Assembly: GCA_963666755.2 (NCBI GenBank)
Contig: CAXXGW010000009.1
Location: 806,001 to 870,000, forward strand
From: CAXXOK01 sp963666755
GTDB taxonomy: Bacteria; Bacillota; Clostridia; Christensenellales; Aristaeellaceae
Length of the DNA stretch: 64,000 nt
Direction: 5' to 3'
In this document: positions 30,827-39,771 of the stretch, one piece after another
Layout: each line of letters starts with the position of its first letter
How positions within the stretch are numbered: the stretch's first letter is position 1
Position numbers and translations under genes: made by a program
The notes under the pieces: model-generated
What the model saw: the letters and a program-made list of their open reading frames with translations, nothing else
Databases searched by the model: none
Told to the model about the DNA's origin: nothing

Positions 30827-31309
30827 ATGCAGTTGAAACAGAAACCACAGAAACAGCCCTCCACACACGCGGCACGGGCCGTGGCGGAACCACTGGCGCT
30901 GGAACAGGGGCTGGAATTGGTGGACGTAACCCTGCAAAAGGAACCGCAAGGCCGCACGCTCTGCCTGTACATCGACAAGCCCGGCGGCGTATCGCTGGAT
31001 GATTGCGAGCGCTTCCACAAGGCGGTGCAGCCACTGCTGGAAACGGTGGATTACGATTATCTGGAGGTGTCCAGCCCTGGAGCCGACAGGCCCGTGCAGA
31101 CGCAACGCGATTTTGAAAAGAACCGCGGCGCGCTGGTGGAGGTGCGGCTGTTCGCCCCGAGGGACGGGGCCAAGACCTTTCAGGGTCTGTTACGCGGCAT
31201 GGACGATGCGAGCGTGACCGTGGAGACAGCCGACGGGGGCGAATTGACCTTTCCCCGCAAAGCCGTTGCTCTGGTGAAGCCCGTGATTGTATTTGATGAG
31301 CAAGAATAA
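30827..31309 (+). CDS. rimP: Ribosome maturation factor RimP
   Basis: 160 residues; required for late maturation of the 30S subunit. GLELVDVTLQKEPQGRTLCLYIDKPGGVSLDDCERFHKAV is the typical N-terminal domain and YLEVSSPGADRPVQTQRDF contains the family hallmark SSPGxDRPL. An SH3-like C-terminal domain (about 95-155) follows. First gene of the operon, 11 bases before nusA, as in most bacteria. GGGAG lies only two bases from the ATG at 30827, while a TTG two codons on (30833) is better spaced; either start leaves the domain intact. Confidence 0.93.
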   Translation: MQLKQKPQKQPSTHAARAVAEPLALEQGLELVDVTLQKEPQGRTLCLYIDKPGGVSLDDCERFHKAVQPLLETVDYDYLEVSSPGADRPVQTQRDFEKNRGALVEVRLFAPRDGAKTFQGLLRGMDDASVTVETADGGELTFPRKAVALVKPVIVFDEQE

Positions 31310-31320
31310 GGAAACAAAAG

Positions 31321-32577
31321 ATGGGAGTATCGGGAATGAAGGCGACGAAAAAGACCACGGTGCAGAATCGAGAGGCGGAAATCATTGACGCTGTACGTGC
31401 CCTGGCCTCTGAGAAGGACATCAGCGAGGACATGCTTTTCAGTGCCATTGAGGAAGCGTTGAAGGCTGCGTACAAGAAAAACGTTTCCCGCAACGAGGTT
31501 GTGCCCGCGAACCTTTCCGTGACGCTGGACCGCCGCACGGGCGTGGCGCACGTGCTGGCCCGTAAGCTGATTACCGACGAAATCGAGGATACGGCCAACC
31601 AGATTACGCTGGAAGATGCGCAGCGCATCCGCGCCGATTACCAGATGGGCGATATCGCCGAAATCGACGTGACCCCCACGGGTTTCCTGCGCACGGCGGC
31701 ACAGACGGCCAAACAGGTGATTATCCAGCGCATCCGCGAAGCCGAGCAGGGTAAGATTTACGACGAGTATTCCGAAAAGGAAAACGAAATCCTGACTGCC
31801 ATCGTGCAGCGCGTGGAACCCAGCGCCGTGTATGTGGAACTGGGGCGCACCGAGGGCGTGCTGGAAAAGAGCGAGTGGATGCCCAATGAGGAGTACCAGA
31901 GCGACGACCATATCAAGGTGTACGTGCTGGAAGTGATCCGTACCGGCAAAGAAATGCTGCGCGGGCCGCAGGTGCGCGTCAGCCGCATCCATCCCGGACT
32001 GGTCAAGCGCCTGTTCGAAATGGAAGTGCCGGAAATTGCCTCGGGTGTGGTGCAGATCAAGTCCATCGCACGGGAGGCGGGCAGCCGCACCAAGATGGCC
32101 GTTTACTCCACCGACGCGGTAATCGACCCCGTGGGCGCCTGCGTAGGCCCGCGCGGCAACCGTGTGGATAAAGTGGTCACCGAGCTTAAGAACGAGAAGA
32201 TCGACATCATCAAGTGGTCGCCCGACCCGGCGGAATTTATCGCCAACGCGCTTAACCCCGCGCACGTCCTCAGCGTGTTTGTGGCGGACGCGGAGAAGGC
32301 CTGCCGCGTGGTGGTACCGGACAACCAGCTGAGCCTGGCCATCGGCAAGGAAGGGCAGAACGCGCGCCTGGCCGCGAAACTGACGGGCTGGCGCATCGAT
32401 ATCAAGAGCCAGACACAGGCCGCGCAGATGTTTGAAATGGCGCAGCCTGAGGTAGAAGAGCCGCTGGGCTATCAGGAATACTACGAAGAGCCGGGCGAAG
32501 AGCCCCTGGAGGATCTGGGCCTGCCGGAGCTGGCGGATTTGCCGCTGGAGCCCACCGACGGCGACGATACCCTCTGA
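31321..32577 (+). CDS. nusA: Transcription termination/antitermination factor NusA
   Basis: 418 residues. The N-terminal RNA polymerase-binding domain covers about 15-135, then S1 (about 145-210, with VEPSAVYVELGRTEGVL), KH1 (with VGACVGPRGNRVDKVVTEL) and KH2 (with LSLAIGKEGQNARLAAKLTGW). It ends in an acidic tail rich in Glu/Pro, lacking the extra C-terminal repeats of E. coli NusA, as usual in Bacillota. It binds RNA polymerase and nascent RNA and affects pausing, termination and rRNA antitermination. ATG at 31321 with AAGGA seven bases before; a second in-frame ATG is at 31336. Confidence 0.95.
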   Translation: MGVSGMKATKKTTVQNREAEIIDAVRALASEKDISEDMLFSAIEEALKAAYKKNVSRNEVVPANLSVTLDRRTGVAHVLARKLITDEIEDTANQITLEDAQRIRADYQMGDIAEIDVTPTGFLRTAAQTAKQVIIQRIREAEQGKIYDEYSEKENEILTAIVQRVEPSAVYVELGRTEGVLEKSEWMPNEEYQSDDHIKVYVLEVIRTGKEMLRGPQVRVSRIHPGLVKRLFEMEVPEIASGVVQIKSIAREAGSRTKMAVYSTDAVIDPVGACVGPRGNRVDKVVTELKNEKIDIIKWSPDPAEFIANALNPAHVLSVFVADAEKACRVVVPDNQLSLAIGKEGQNARLAAKLTGWRIDIKSQTQAAQMFEMAQPEVEEPLGYQEYYEEPGEEPLEDLGLPELADLPLEPTDGDDTL

Positions 32578-32605
32578 TCCAGCCCAGCGACGAAGGAGGC
32601 GGACT

Positions 32606-32908
32606 ATGCCGGCCAAACCGCGCAAAACCCCGATGCGGATGTGCGTCGGATGCCGCGAGATGAAGCCCAAAAAAGAGCTGATTCGCGCGGTACGCTCGCC
32701 CACGGGCGAAGTAAGCCTCGACCCCACGGGAAAAAAAGCGGGACGCGGCGCCTATGTGTGCTATAATGTGGAGTGCCTCAAGCGCGCGCTTAAACAGCGC
32801 CAGCTGGATCGGGCGCTGGACGCGCACCTGGACGAGGCCGCCAACCTGCAACTGACCGAAACGATGCAACGCCTGCTTGCCGAGCGGGCCTCGGAGGGCC
32901 AAACTTGA
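32606..32908 (+). CDS. rnpM: YlxR/RnpM family RNA-binding protein
   Basis: 100 residues of the DUF448/YlxR family. RMCVGCREMKPKKELIRAVR is the family signature, with GRGAYVCYNVECLKRA after it. The B. subtilis member has been reported to bind RNase P RNA and modulate it (RnpM). Positively charged and small. Ribosome site AAGGAGG before ATG. Its TGA overlaps the TTG of the following L7Ae-like gene, indicating translational coupling within the nusA-infB operon. Confidence 0.93.
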   Translation: MPAKPRKTPMRMCVGCREMKPKKELIRAVRSPTGEVSLDPTGKKAGRGAYVCYNVECLKRALKQRQLDRALDAHLDEAANLQLTETMQRLLAERASEGQT

Positions 32909-33258
32909 CAGAACAGACGGTGCAACGGTTACAAGGGTTTCTGGGGCTATGCGGACGCGCCGGGGAGATTACCCTGGGGCAGGATGCCTGCGTGCAGGCC
33001 GTCCGCAGTGAAACCGCCGCCCTTCTCCTGATGGACGAAGGCAGCGCCCCGACAACACGCAAGCGCTTTTCCGATTCCTGCGCAAGCCATCATGTGCCGC
33101 TTTACAGCGTGCCGCCGGGGCTGATCGCGCAGGCGCTGGGCAAGGACGGTCGGATGACCGTCGCCATAAAGCGGGGCAGGATGGCGCAAAAGCTCCTGGA
33201 GTACCTACGGGAGGACAGTCCCCTGACCGGGGCAGACTCCGAGCCGGAACGAACCTGA
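32905..33258 (+). CDS. L7Ae/YlxQ-type RNA-binding protein
   Basis: 117 residues, L7Ae/L30e/Gadd45 fold. FLGLCGRAGEITLGQDACVQAVRSETAALLLMDEGS matches the kink-turn-binding family as in YlxQ, though the NT-K region is altered and RNA contacts cannot be confirmed. It begins with TTG overlapping the rnpM stop (TTGA), with GGAGGG upstream, and ends 52 bases before infB. The position between rnpM and infB is standard for Bacillota. Confidence 0.9.
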   Translation: MTEQTVQRLQGFLGLCGRAGEITLGQDACVQAVRSETAALLLMDEGSAPTTRKRFSDSCASHHVPLYSVPPGLIAQALGKDGRMTVAIKRGRMAQKLLEYLREDSPLTGADSEPERT

Positions 33259-33310
33259 CCCGACAGACAGAATTTTTGAGCGCAGAATATGCGGGGGTGC
33301 AAGCGGTACA

Positions 33311-36300
33311 ATGACCAAAACGAAACTCAAGGATGCCACCAAGGATCTCCTGAAGGACGCGGAAACCGTGATGGAAAGCGTCGCCAGTGTCCGTAAGGGT
33401 GCGGACGAACTTGTGCAGACTTTGCGTAAGTTCGAAACCCAGTATACCCGCGAGGAGGAACAGCGGCGCGCCGAGGAAAAGCAGGCCGAGCAACAGCGTC
33501 TGGCTCAGCAGCATACCAAGGCCTATACCATGCCCGACGCGGATGAGGAGATTCCGGCAGCGGCAACCGCGCCCAAGGCGGAAGCCGTGCGCGAGGCGGT
33601 ACAGTCTGCCGAAGCGGCTACCCCTGCGCCCAAGGAACCCGTGCAGGCGGCAACCGCGCCCACGCCGGTGCAAACGCCTGTGGCCGAATCGCCCAAGGCG
33701 CAGGAAGCCGCAGCCGTGAAACCGGCTGAAGCAGCACCCGCCGCGAAAGTGGAAGAAGTTAAGGCAACCGGCGACGAAGCCAAGCCGGATGCATCGGCAA
33801 CCCCGGCGGTAACCGCCGCGCCCGCCCGCCCGGCTGCGCAAAACGCACAGCCCACAGCGGCAAGGCCCATGCGCCCAGCCGCGCCTGTAACGCGCCCCGC
33901 GGTGCAGCCTGCGGCTTCCGTAGCCACACCGGCTGCGCCCGCGCAGCCGATGCAACCCGCACAGGCGGCTCCCGGCGCACCTCGCCCGCTACAGCCTCGC
34001 CCCGCGCAGCCTGTCGGCCCCCGCGGCCCGTATGGCCGTCCGGTCGGTGCGGCGGCGCCTGGAATGAATCCGCAGGGCCCCTATGGCCGCCCCGCCAACC
34101 CGCAAGGCCCGTATGGCCGTCCTGCCAATCCGCAGGGCCCATATGGCCGTCCCGCCAACCCGGCGGCGCCGGGAATGACGCCGCAGGCTCCGTATGGCCG
34201 CCCGGCGAACCCGCAGGGCCCGTACGGCCGTCCTGCCAATCCGGCCGCGCAGAGCAGCGGATTTGCCCGCCCCGGCGCACCGCGCGGCCCATTCGGCCGT
34301 CCGGTAGGCGCGCAAGGTGGCGCGCAGCAGAGTGGCTATGGCCGCCCTGCCGGTGGCCCACGCCCCGGTGGTGCCGGTTTTGGTCGCCCTGCCGGCGGCC
34401 CCGGCCGTCCGATGGGTGGGCCTCGTCCTGCAAAGGGCGCGGATCTGACGCCCGTCATGGAGAAAGAGCGCGTCAGCAATTATGATCCCAACAAGAAGAT
34501 CTACGAACGCCAGCATGACCCGGAACGCGTGGCGAAGAATCGTAAGCAGATGGCGCGGGAAAGCTTCCGCAACGGCGAGGACGATGTGGTGCGCGGCGGC
34601 CGCCGTGCGCGCGCCAAGCGGCCCAGCGCCCAGCAGATGATGGCACCGATCCGCATCGAAAAAGCTTATATGACCGCCGAAACCATCACGGTGAAGGAAC
34701 TGACCGAGCGTATCGGCAAACCCGCCGGTGATATTCTCAAAAAGCTGCTCCTGCTGGGCGTGATGGCCAACATCAACAGCGAGCTGGACTTTGATACGGC
34801 CGGCCTTGTGTGCACCGAATTCGGCGTCGAGCTGGAAATGAATCTGGCCAAGACCGCCGAGGACGCGCTGACCGAGACCGATGTAGAGGATGCCGAGGAA
34901 GAGTTGGAAGTCCGTCCCCCGGTGATCACCATCATGGGCCACGTCGATCACGGCAAGACATCGCTGCTGGACTACATCCGCCATACGCATGTCACGGCGG
35001 GCGAGGCCGGCGGCATCACCCAGCACATCGGCGCCTACACGGTGGACTTGGATGGCCGGGCGATTACCTTCCTGGATACGCCGGGCCATGAGGCCTTCAC
35101 CGCCATGCGCGCCCGCGGCACGCAGGCCACCGACATTGCGGTGCTGGTCGTTGCCGCAGACGACGGCGTTATGCCCCAGACCATTGAATCCATCAACCAC
35201 GCCAAGGCGGCGGAAGTGCCGATAATCATTGCCATCAACAAGATGGACAAGGCCAACGCCGATCCCGATCGCGTCAAGCAGGATTTGACGGCTTACAACC
35301 TCGTGCCCGAGGAGTGGGGCGGCGACACCATCATGGTGCCCGTCAGCGCCACGACCGGCGATGGGGTGGACAATCTGCTGGAAATGATCCTGCTGCAGGC
35401 GGATATCCTGCAACTGCGCGCCAATCCCAACCGCATGGCCAAGGGCGTCATCATCGAGGCCAAGCTGGACAAGGCCCGCGGCCCCGTGGCTACGGTGCTG
35501 GTGCAAAACGGCACGCTGCATGTGGGCGATAACATCGTCGTCGGTCTGGCAAGTGGCCGCGTGCGCGCCATGGTCAGCGACAAGGGCGAGCGCGTGGAAA
35601 GCGCGGGCCCGTCCATCCCGGTGGAAGTGGCTGGTTTCTCCGAAGTGCCCAGCGCGGGCGACGATCTGATGGCCGTATCCGACGACCATTTGGGTCGCCA
35701 GGTGGTGGAAGAGCGCCGCGACAAGCTCAAAGTGGCGCGCGTCGCCTCCTCGGTTGCCAAGGTATCGCTGGATAACCTGTTCAGCCAGATCGACCAGGGC
35801 AAGGTGGTCACGCTCAACCTGATTATCAAGGCGGACGTGCAGGGCTCTGTCGAGGCTGTCAAGCAGGCGCTGGAGAAGCTCAGCAACGATCAGGTCAAGG
35901 TGCGCGTGCTGCACAGCGCGGTCGGCGCCATCAATAAGGACGATGTGAACCTGGCCAACGCGTTTGGCGCGATCATCATCGGCTTCAACATCCGCCCGGA
36001 CAACAATGCCCGTGATGTGGCGGATCGCGAGGGTGTGGATATCCGCCTCTACCGCATTATTTATCAGGCCATCGAGGATGTGGAGAAGGCCATGAAGGGC
36101 CTGCTCGCGCCCGAGTTCAAGGAAACCCTGCTGGGCCATGCCGAGGTGCGCAACGTGTTCCGCATCACCGGCGCGGGCACCGTGGCCGGCTGCTACGTGA
36201 CCGACGGCAAACTGCAGCGCAACGCCCAGGTTCGCCTCCTGCGCGACAACGTGGTGGTGTTCGAGGGCAAGCTTTCCTCCCTGAAGCGCTTCAAAGACGA

Positions 36301-36412
36301 TGCCAAGGAAGTGGCGCAGGGGTACGAGTGCGGCGCCAGCCTCGAGGGGTACAACGACATCAAGGAAGGCGACACCGTGGAATGCTTCGTGATGGAGCAG
36401 ATCGAACGCTAA
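33311..36412 (+). CDS. infB: Translation initiation factor IF-2
   Basis: GTPase that places initiator tRNA on the 30S subunit. 1,033 residues, long for Bacillota because of an expanded N-terminal part of about 380 residues: a Lys/Glu-rich start, Ala/Pro-rich linker and tandem GPYGRPAN-type repeats (34018-34440). After a basic connector comes the IF2 N-terminal helix region (about 455-510). The G domain has G1 GHVDHGKT (543-550), DTPGHE and NKMD (643-646), then domains II, III and the fMet-tRNA-binding C domain ending GDTVECFVMEQIER. The ATG follows GGGGGTG at somewhat long spacing. A 716-codon frame on the other strand is a composition shadow. Confidence 0.97.
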   Translation: MTKTKLKDATKDLLKDAETVMESVASVRKGADELVQTLRKFETQYTREEEQRRAEEKQAEQQRLAQQHTKAYTMPDADEEIPAAATAPKAEAVREAVQSAEAATPAPKEPVQAATAPTPVQTPVAESPKAQEAAAVKPAEAAPAAKVEEVKATGDEAKPDASATPAVTAAPARPAAQNAQPTAARPMRPAAPVTRPAVQPAASVATPAAPAQPMQPAQAAPGAPRPLQPRPAQPVGPRGPYGRPVGAAAPGMNPQGPYGRPANPQGPYGRPANPQGPYGRPANPAAPGMTPQAPYGRPANPQGPYGRPANPAAQSSGFARPGAPRGPFGRPVGAQGGAQQSGYGRPAGGPRPGGAGFGRPAGGPGRPMGGPRPAKGADLTPVMEKERVSNYDPNKKIYERQHDPERVAKNRKQMARESFRNGEDDVVRGGRRARAKRPSAQQMMAPIRIEKAYMTAETITVKELTERIGKPAGDILKKLLLLGVMANINSELDFDTAGLVCTEFGVELEMNLAKTAEDALTETDVEDAEEELEVRPPVITIMGHVDHGKTSLLDYIRHTHVTAGEAGGITQHIGAYTVDLDGRAITFLDTPGHEAFTAMRARGTQATDIAVLVVAADDGVMPQTIESINHAKAAEVPIIIAINKMDKANADPDRVKQDLTAYNLVPEEWGGDTIMVPVSATTGDGVDNLLEMILLQADILQLRANPNRMAKGVIIEAKLDKARGPVATVLVQNGTLHVGDNIVVGLASGRVRAMVSDKGERVESAGPSIPVEVAGFSEVPSAGDDLMAVSDDHLGRQVVEERRDKLKVARVASSVAKVSLDNLFSQIDQGKVVTLNLIIKADVQGSVEAVKQALEKLSNDQVKVRVLHSAVGAINKDDVNLANAFGAIIIGFNIRPDNNARDVADREGVDIRLYRIIYQAIEDVEKAMKGLLAPEFKETLLGHAEVRNVFRITGAGTVAGCYVTDGKLQRNAQVRLLRDNVVVFEGKLSSLKRFKDDAKEVAQGYECGASLEGYNDIKEGDTVECFVMEQIER
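34018..34440 (+). repeat. In-frame 30-bp repeats in infB encoding NPQGPYGRPA units
   Basis: The decapeptide NPQGPYGRPA occurs in near-tandem (three units from about 34068 to 34158, more at 34180-34240), with looser GRPA/GPFGRPV/GYGRPAGG derivatives to 34440. Synonymous codons differ between copies, so the repeat is kept at protein level. Confidence 0.85.
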
Positions 36413-36442
36413 GGGTAAACCGCCCTTGCAAGGAGAGTTTCA

Positions 36443-36814
36443 TTGAGCTATCAACGCATCGATCGCATCAGCGAGGAGGTCCGCCGGGAAGTGGACGCGA
36501 TCATCCGCGAGCAACTCCACGACCCGCGGATTCGCGGCACCTACAGCGTGACGCGCGCGGAAGTGACGCGCGACCTGCGTTATGCGAAAATCTACGTAAG
36601 CGTGCTGGAAGAGGCCGACCGTGCCCCGCTGCTGGCGGCGCTGAAAAGAGCCGCAGGGTTTGTGCGGCATGAGCTGGGCAAACGGATGATTATCCGCTAT
36701 GCGCCGGAAATGCTCTTTACGCTGGATCATAACATTGAATACGGCGTACACATCGCCAGCGTGCTCAAACAGGTGCAACCGGAGGTGGAACCCCATGACG
36801 ACGATCCCCAGTGA
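36443..36814 (+). CDS. rbfA: 30S ribosome-binding factor A
   Basis: 123 residues. RISEEVRREVDAIIREQLHDPRI and the KH-like core AEVTRDLRYAKIYVSVL are diagnostic; the tail is acidic. It assists 16S 5'-end maturation, particularly in the cold. TTG start at 36443 with AAGGAGAG upstream, 30 bases after infB. Its 3' end overlaps the next gene by 20 bases. Confidence 0.94.
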   Translation: MSYQRIDRISEEVRREVDAIIREQLHDPRIRGTYSVTRAEVTRDLRYAKIYVSVLEEADRAPLLAALKRAAGFVRHELGKRMIIRYAPEMLFTLDHNIEYGVHIASVLKQVQPEVEPHDDDPQ

Positions 36815-37808
36815 ACGCTATCAATTTAACGAGCTGCTGTCCGCGATTCAAAACGCGGGCAGCATCTTGCTCTTTCCTCACGTTTCGCCGGACGGCGATA
36901 CCATTGGCAGCACCCTTGCCCTCAAGATGCTGCTGGTGCGGCTTAAAAAGCAGGTAACTGTAGTGCTGGACGGCGTACCGCCCCGCAACCTGTCCTTCCT
37001 GCCGGATATTTACTGCGTTCGTTCATACGATGAGGCGGTAGCTGTGCTGCACCCCGGCGCCGGTTCGCTGGCGATTTCCGTGGATGCGGGGGATGAGGAA
37101 CGCCTCGGCCGCGCTGCGGAGATGTTCCGGCAGGCTTCGGTAACCGCGCAGATTGACCACCACCCGACCAACCCGGGCTTTGCGCAGCTGAACGTGATCG
37201 ACCCGCTCGCCTCCGCGACGGCGGTGCTGGTACATCGTCTGTTCGAGGCGTTCGGCCTGCCACTGCAACGCGAAGAGGCTGTCTGCCTGTACACCGGGCT
37301 TTCGACCGACACTGGGAACTTCGTGTATAAAAACGTGACGGCGGAAGCGTTCCAGATGATGGCACGGCTATTGGAAGCAGGACTGCCGATTGCCAATTAT
37401 GCGCGGCTGCTGTTCCGCTGCAAGGACAAGGCGCACATCGCCCTGCTGGGCAAGGCGCTGCCCACCATGCGCTACCTGTGCGGTGGTGAGATCGCGGGCA
37501 TGCACCTGTCGATCGAAGCCTTCCGCGAAGCGGGGGCTACGGGCGAGCATGCCGACGGCGTGGTGGATTATGCCATCGATGCCGAAGGGGTCAAGATTGC
37601 GTATTTTGCCCGCGAAACCGAAGAAGGAACCATCAAGTGCAGCTTACGCGCCCTAACCCCGTACCGGGTGGACGGCGTGGCTGAGCGGCTTGGCGGCGGC
37701 GGGCACCAGCTGGCGGCCGGCTGCACCGTGCCCGGCCCGATGGATAAGGCGCTGCTGGCGATTGAAACCGCGCTGCAGGAAGCGTATGTGGGAGGCGGCC
37801 AGGCGTGA
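36795..37808 (+). CDS. nrnA: DHH family phosphoesterase, NrnA-like nanoRNase/pAp phosphatase
   Basis: 337 residues. DHH-subfamily motifs are intact: SPDGDTIGS (D33, D35), VDAGD near residue 97, QIDHHPTN (DHH at 121-123), then STDTGNF. The DHHA1 domain ends in the substrate motif GGGGHQLAAG. Homologues degrade 2-5-nucleotide RNAs and hydrolyse 3'-phosphoadenosine 5'-phosphate; in cells with c-di-GMP they can also consume pGpG, relevant given the two GGDEF-EAL proteins here (inference). ATG at 36795 with GGAGGTGG upstream, overlapping rbfA; the stop overlaps the truB GTG in GTGA. Confidence 0.92.
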   Translation: MTTIPSERYQFNELLSAIQNAGSILLFPHVSPDGDTIGSTLALKMLLVRLKKQVTVVLDGVPPRNLSFLPDIYCVRSYDEAVAVLHPGAGSLAISVDAGDEERLGRAAEMFRQASVTAQIDHHPTNPGFAQLNVIDPLASATAVLVHRLFEAFGLPLQREEAVCLYTGLSTDTGNFVYKNVTAEAFQMMARLLEAGLPIANYARLLFRCKDKAHIALLGKALPTMRYLCGGEIAGMHLSIEAFREAGATGEHADGVVDYAIDAEGVKIAYFARETEEGTIKCSLRALTPYRVDGVAERLGGGGHQLAAGCTVPGPMDKALLAIETALQEAYVGGGQA

Positions 37809-38728
37809 CGCATCCTCTGCCGGGGGCTGAGCCCTGCTGTGGCTTTTTGAATGTACTGAAACCGCCGGGCATGACCTCCTCCCAGGTGGTGGGGCGCGTG
37901 CGCTGGTTGCTGGGGGGCACCAAGGTGGGCCACGCGGGCACGCTGGACCCCGAAGCGGCGGGCGTACTGCCCCTGATGGTGGGCAAGGCGGCTCGGCTGT
38001 TTGATTATTTACAGGACAAGGAAAAAGCGTATGTTGCCGAGGTTGCGTTCGGCACTGAAACCGATACGCAGGATGCGCAGGGCACGGTAACGGCTGAAGG
38101 GAACGCTTACCCTGACGAGGCGGCCATCCGTGCCGCGCTGCCAACGCTCACCGGCGCGCTGCTGCAAACGCCGCCAATGTTCAGCGCCTTAAAACGCGAC
38201 GGGCGGCGGCTGTATGAGCTGGCCCGGCGCGGCGAGGCGGTTGCCCTGGAGCCGCGGCCGGTTACGGTGCATGCCCTGACGTTTTTGGGGCTGATGCCCC
38301 GGCAGGGTGCGCGGCTCGAAGTCCGCTGCTCCAAAGGTTTTTATGTGCGCACCCTTTGTCAGGATTTGGGGCGCGCGGTCGGCTGCCCGGCGCACATGCG
38401 CTTTCTGCTGCGCACCCGCAGCGGCCCGTTTACATTGGAACAGGCGTATACACTGGAGGAACTGCAGGCGGCAGCCGAAGGCGGAACGCTGACGTCCTGC
38501 TTCGCGGGGATGGAAACGGCGCTCACGCACTTGCCGGTGCTGGATGTGCCGCCGACGTTGCTAAAAAACCTGCGCAACGGCATCCCATTGCCTGTGCGGG
38601 CGGTGCCCGGAGCCACGACGTTTGCGGAGGGTCAGCCCGTACAGCTGCGGGGCAATGGCATCCTGCTGGCCATTGGCAGCCGGGAAGGGGAACTGCTCTA
38701 CCAGCGCACCTGGCTGGAGGAGGCTTGA
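37805..38728 (+). CDS. truB: tRNA pseudouridine(55) synthase
   Basis: 307 residues. NVLKPPGMTSSQVVGRVR and VGHAGTLDPEAAGVLPLMVGKA carry the TruB signatures, with catalytic D48 in GTLDP. KAYVAEVAFGTETDTQD and TGALLQTPPMFSALKRDGRRLYELAR are further family blocks, and a PUA-like C terminus follows. It makes pseudouridine in the T-arm of tRNA. GTG start overlapping the nrnA stop, so translationally coupled. Confidence 0.95.
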   Translation: MTHPLPGAEPCCGFLNVLKPPGMTSSQVVGRVRWLLGGTKVGHAGTLDPEAAGVLPLMVGKAARLFDYLQDKEKAYVAEVAFGTETDTQDAQGTVTAEGNAYPDEAAIRAALPTLTGALLQTPPMFSALKRDGRRLYELARRGEAVALEPRPVTVHALTFLGLMPRQGARLEVRCSKGFYVRTLCQDLGRAVGCPAHMRFLLRTRSGPFTLEQAYTLEELQAAAEGGTLTSCFAGMETALTHLPVLDVPPTLLKNLRNGIPLPVRAVPGATTFAEGQPVQLRGNGILLAIGSREGELLYQRTWLEEA

Positions 38729-38791
38729 ACCTCTTTGCATACGCACGGCACAGCACAGGAAACAGTTTATTACAATCATGGAGTGGAACAC

Positions 38792-39580
38792 ATGCAGATC
38801 AATACCGACGGCCGAATCCAAACCGAAGCATCCGTGGTGGCGCTCGGCATGTTTGACGGGGTGCACCTCGGGCATCAGGTGCTTTTGCGCAAGGCGCGCG
38901 CCGTGGCCGACCGTTATGGCGTACCTTTAGTGGTGCAGACCTTTGCCGAACATCCTTTACAGCTGATTACGCCGGATCGCTGTCCGCCGCTGCTCACAAC
39001 GCCCGCGGAGCGCGCCCGGCTGATTGCCGGGTTGGGTGTGGATATTTACTTTGCGCCCCCCTTTACGCAGACGATGCGCACTATGCCGCCCGAGGAGTTT
39101 GTTGGCCGTCTGGTGCGGCAGTGGCACCCCAAAGCGGTGGTGGTGGGCTTTAATTACACCTTTGGCGCGGACGGTGTCGGCACGCCCGCGTGGTTACGCA
39201 CACTGGGGCAGGCGCTCGGCTTTGAAACCTATGTGGTGCCAGCCATCCGCCATTTGGATCAGGTGGTTAGCGCCACGGTGATCCGGGAGCATCTGGAACG
39301 CGGCGATGCGCGGGGCGCGCGCCTCCTGCTGGGGCGCTGCTACACGCGCTCGTTTACGGTGCAGGCGCGCAGGGGGCAGACTCTGCGCCTGCTGGCGGAA
39401 CCGGACGGCAAGGCGTTGCTGCCTGCCGGGCGCTACCGCGCGCTGGTGCAGGCGGAGGGAAAAGCCTATCCCGCTACGGTGCTGGCAACGGACAGCGCCC
39501 ATGCGGTGTACCGGATTCCCCAAAACGGACCGCAGACCGAAACGGTAACCCTGTGTTACCTCGGTGCCGCAGAACGCTGA
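38792..39580 (+). CDS. ribF: RibF-like FAD synthetase lacking a recognisable riboflavin kinase motif
   Basis: 262 residues, against about 310 for the usual bifunctional enzyme. The N-terminal nucleotidyltransferase domain is clear: ALGMFDGVHLGHQVLL (the HxGH site), then VVVGFNYTFGADGVG and VSATVIREHLERGDARGARLLLGR. The C-terminal 80 residues are beta-rich but lack the GFPTAN motif and basic loop of riboflavin kinase. FMN adenylylation is expected; riboflavin phosphorylation seems lost or carried by another gene. ATG at 38792 with GGAGTGG upstream. Position after truB is conserved. Confidence 0.85.
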   Translation: MQINTDGRIQTEASVVALGMFDGVHLGHQVLLRKARAVADRYGVPLVVQTFAEHPLQLITPDRCPPLLTTPAERARLIAGLGVDIYFAPPFTQTMRTMPPEEFVGRLVRQWHPKAVVVGFNYTFGADGVGTPAWLRTLGQALGFETYVVPAIRHLDQVVSATVIREHLERGDARGARLLLGRCYTRSFTVQARRGQTLRLLAEPDGKALLPAGRYRALVQAEGKAYPATVLATDSAHAVYRIPQNGPQTETVTLCYLGAAER

Positions 39581-39619
39581 TTGGAGCCTGCCGGGGCGCA
39601 GTAAACTTTCAACTTGCCG

Positions 39620-39648
39620 TTTACAAGCCGGTTTAGCCATGGTATAAT
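39620..39648 (+). promoter_or_regulatory. Promoter of rpsO-pnp
   Basis: TTTACA at 39620-39625 and TATAAT at 39643-39648 with a 17-base spacer, about 120 bases before rpsO. Confidence 0.82.
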
Positions 39649-39654
39649 TAAAGC

Positions 39655-39771
39655 TGTGCTTATGCACAGGTGAACCGTCCGCGCAGACGTTCGAACGCCA
39701 ACGGCGGACTATGCGGGCGGCGATTACCACGGGGCGCAGGAATGCGTACCCAGTCTAAGGAGGCAAACACG
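39655..39771 (+). other. Leader of rpsO, candidate S15 autoregulatory site
   Basis: About 117 untranslated bases with GC-rich, self-complementary parts (GTGCTTATGCAC at 39656-39667; CGTCCGC near 39675 with GCGGAC near 39708). rpsO leaders in several phyla bind S15 to repress translation; that this one does is inference. Confidence 0.4.

Noticed and set aside
31180..32727. 515-codon minus-strand frame over nusA, and 510-codon frame at 39872-41404 over rpsO/pnp
   Set aside because: Antisense shadows of well-identified genes with no family motifs.
34068..34240. CRISPR-like or DNA-level tandem repeat
   Set aside because: The 30-bp units are in frame within infB and vary at synonymous positions, so they are a protein repeat.
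33989..36139. 716-codon open frame on the minus strand across infB
   Set aside because: Fully antisense to a certain IF-2 gene, His/Gly/Ala-rich, no ribosome site; a by-product of the G+C-rich third codon positions.
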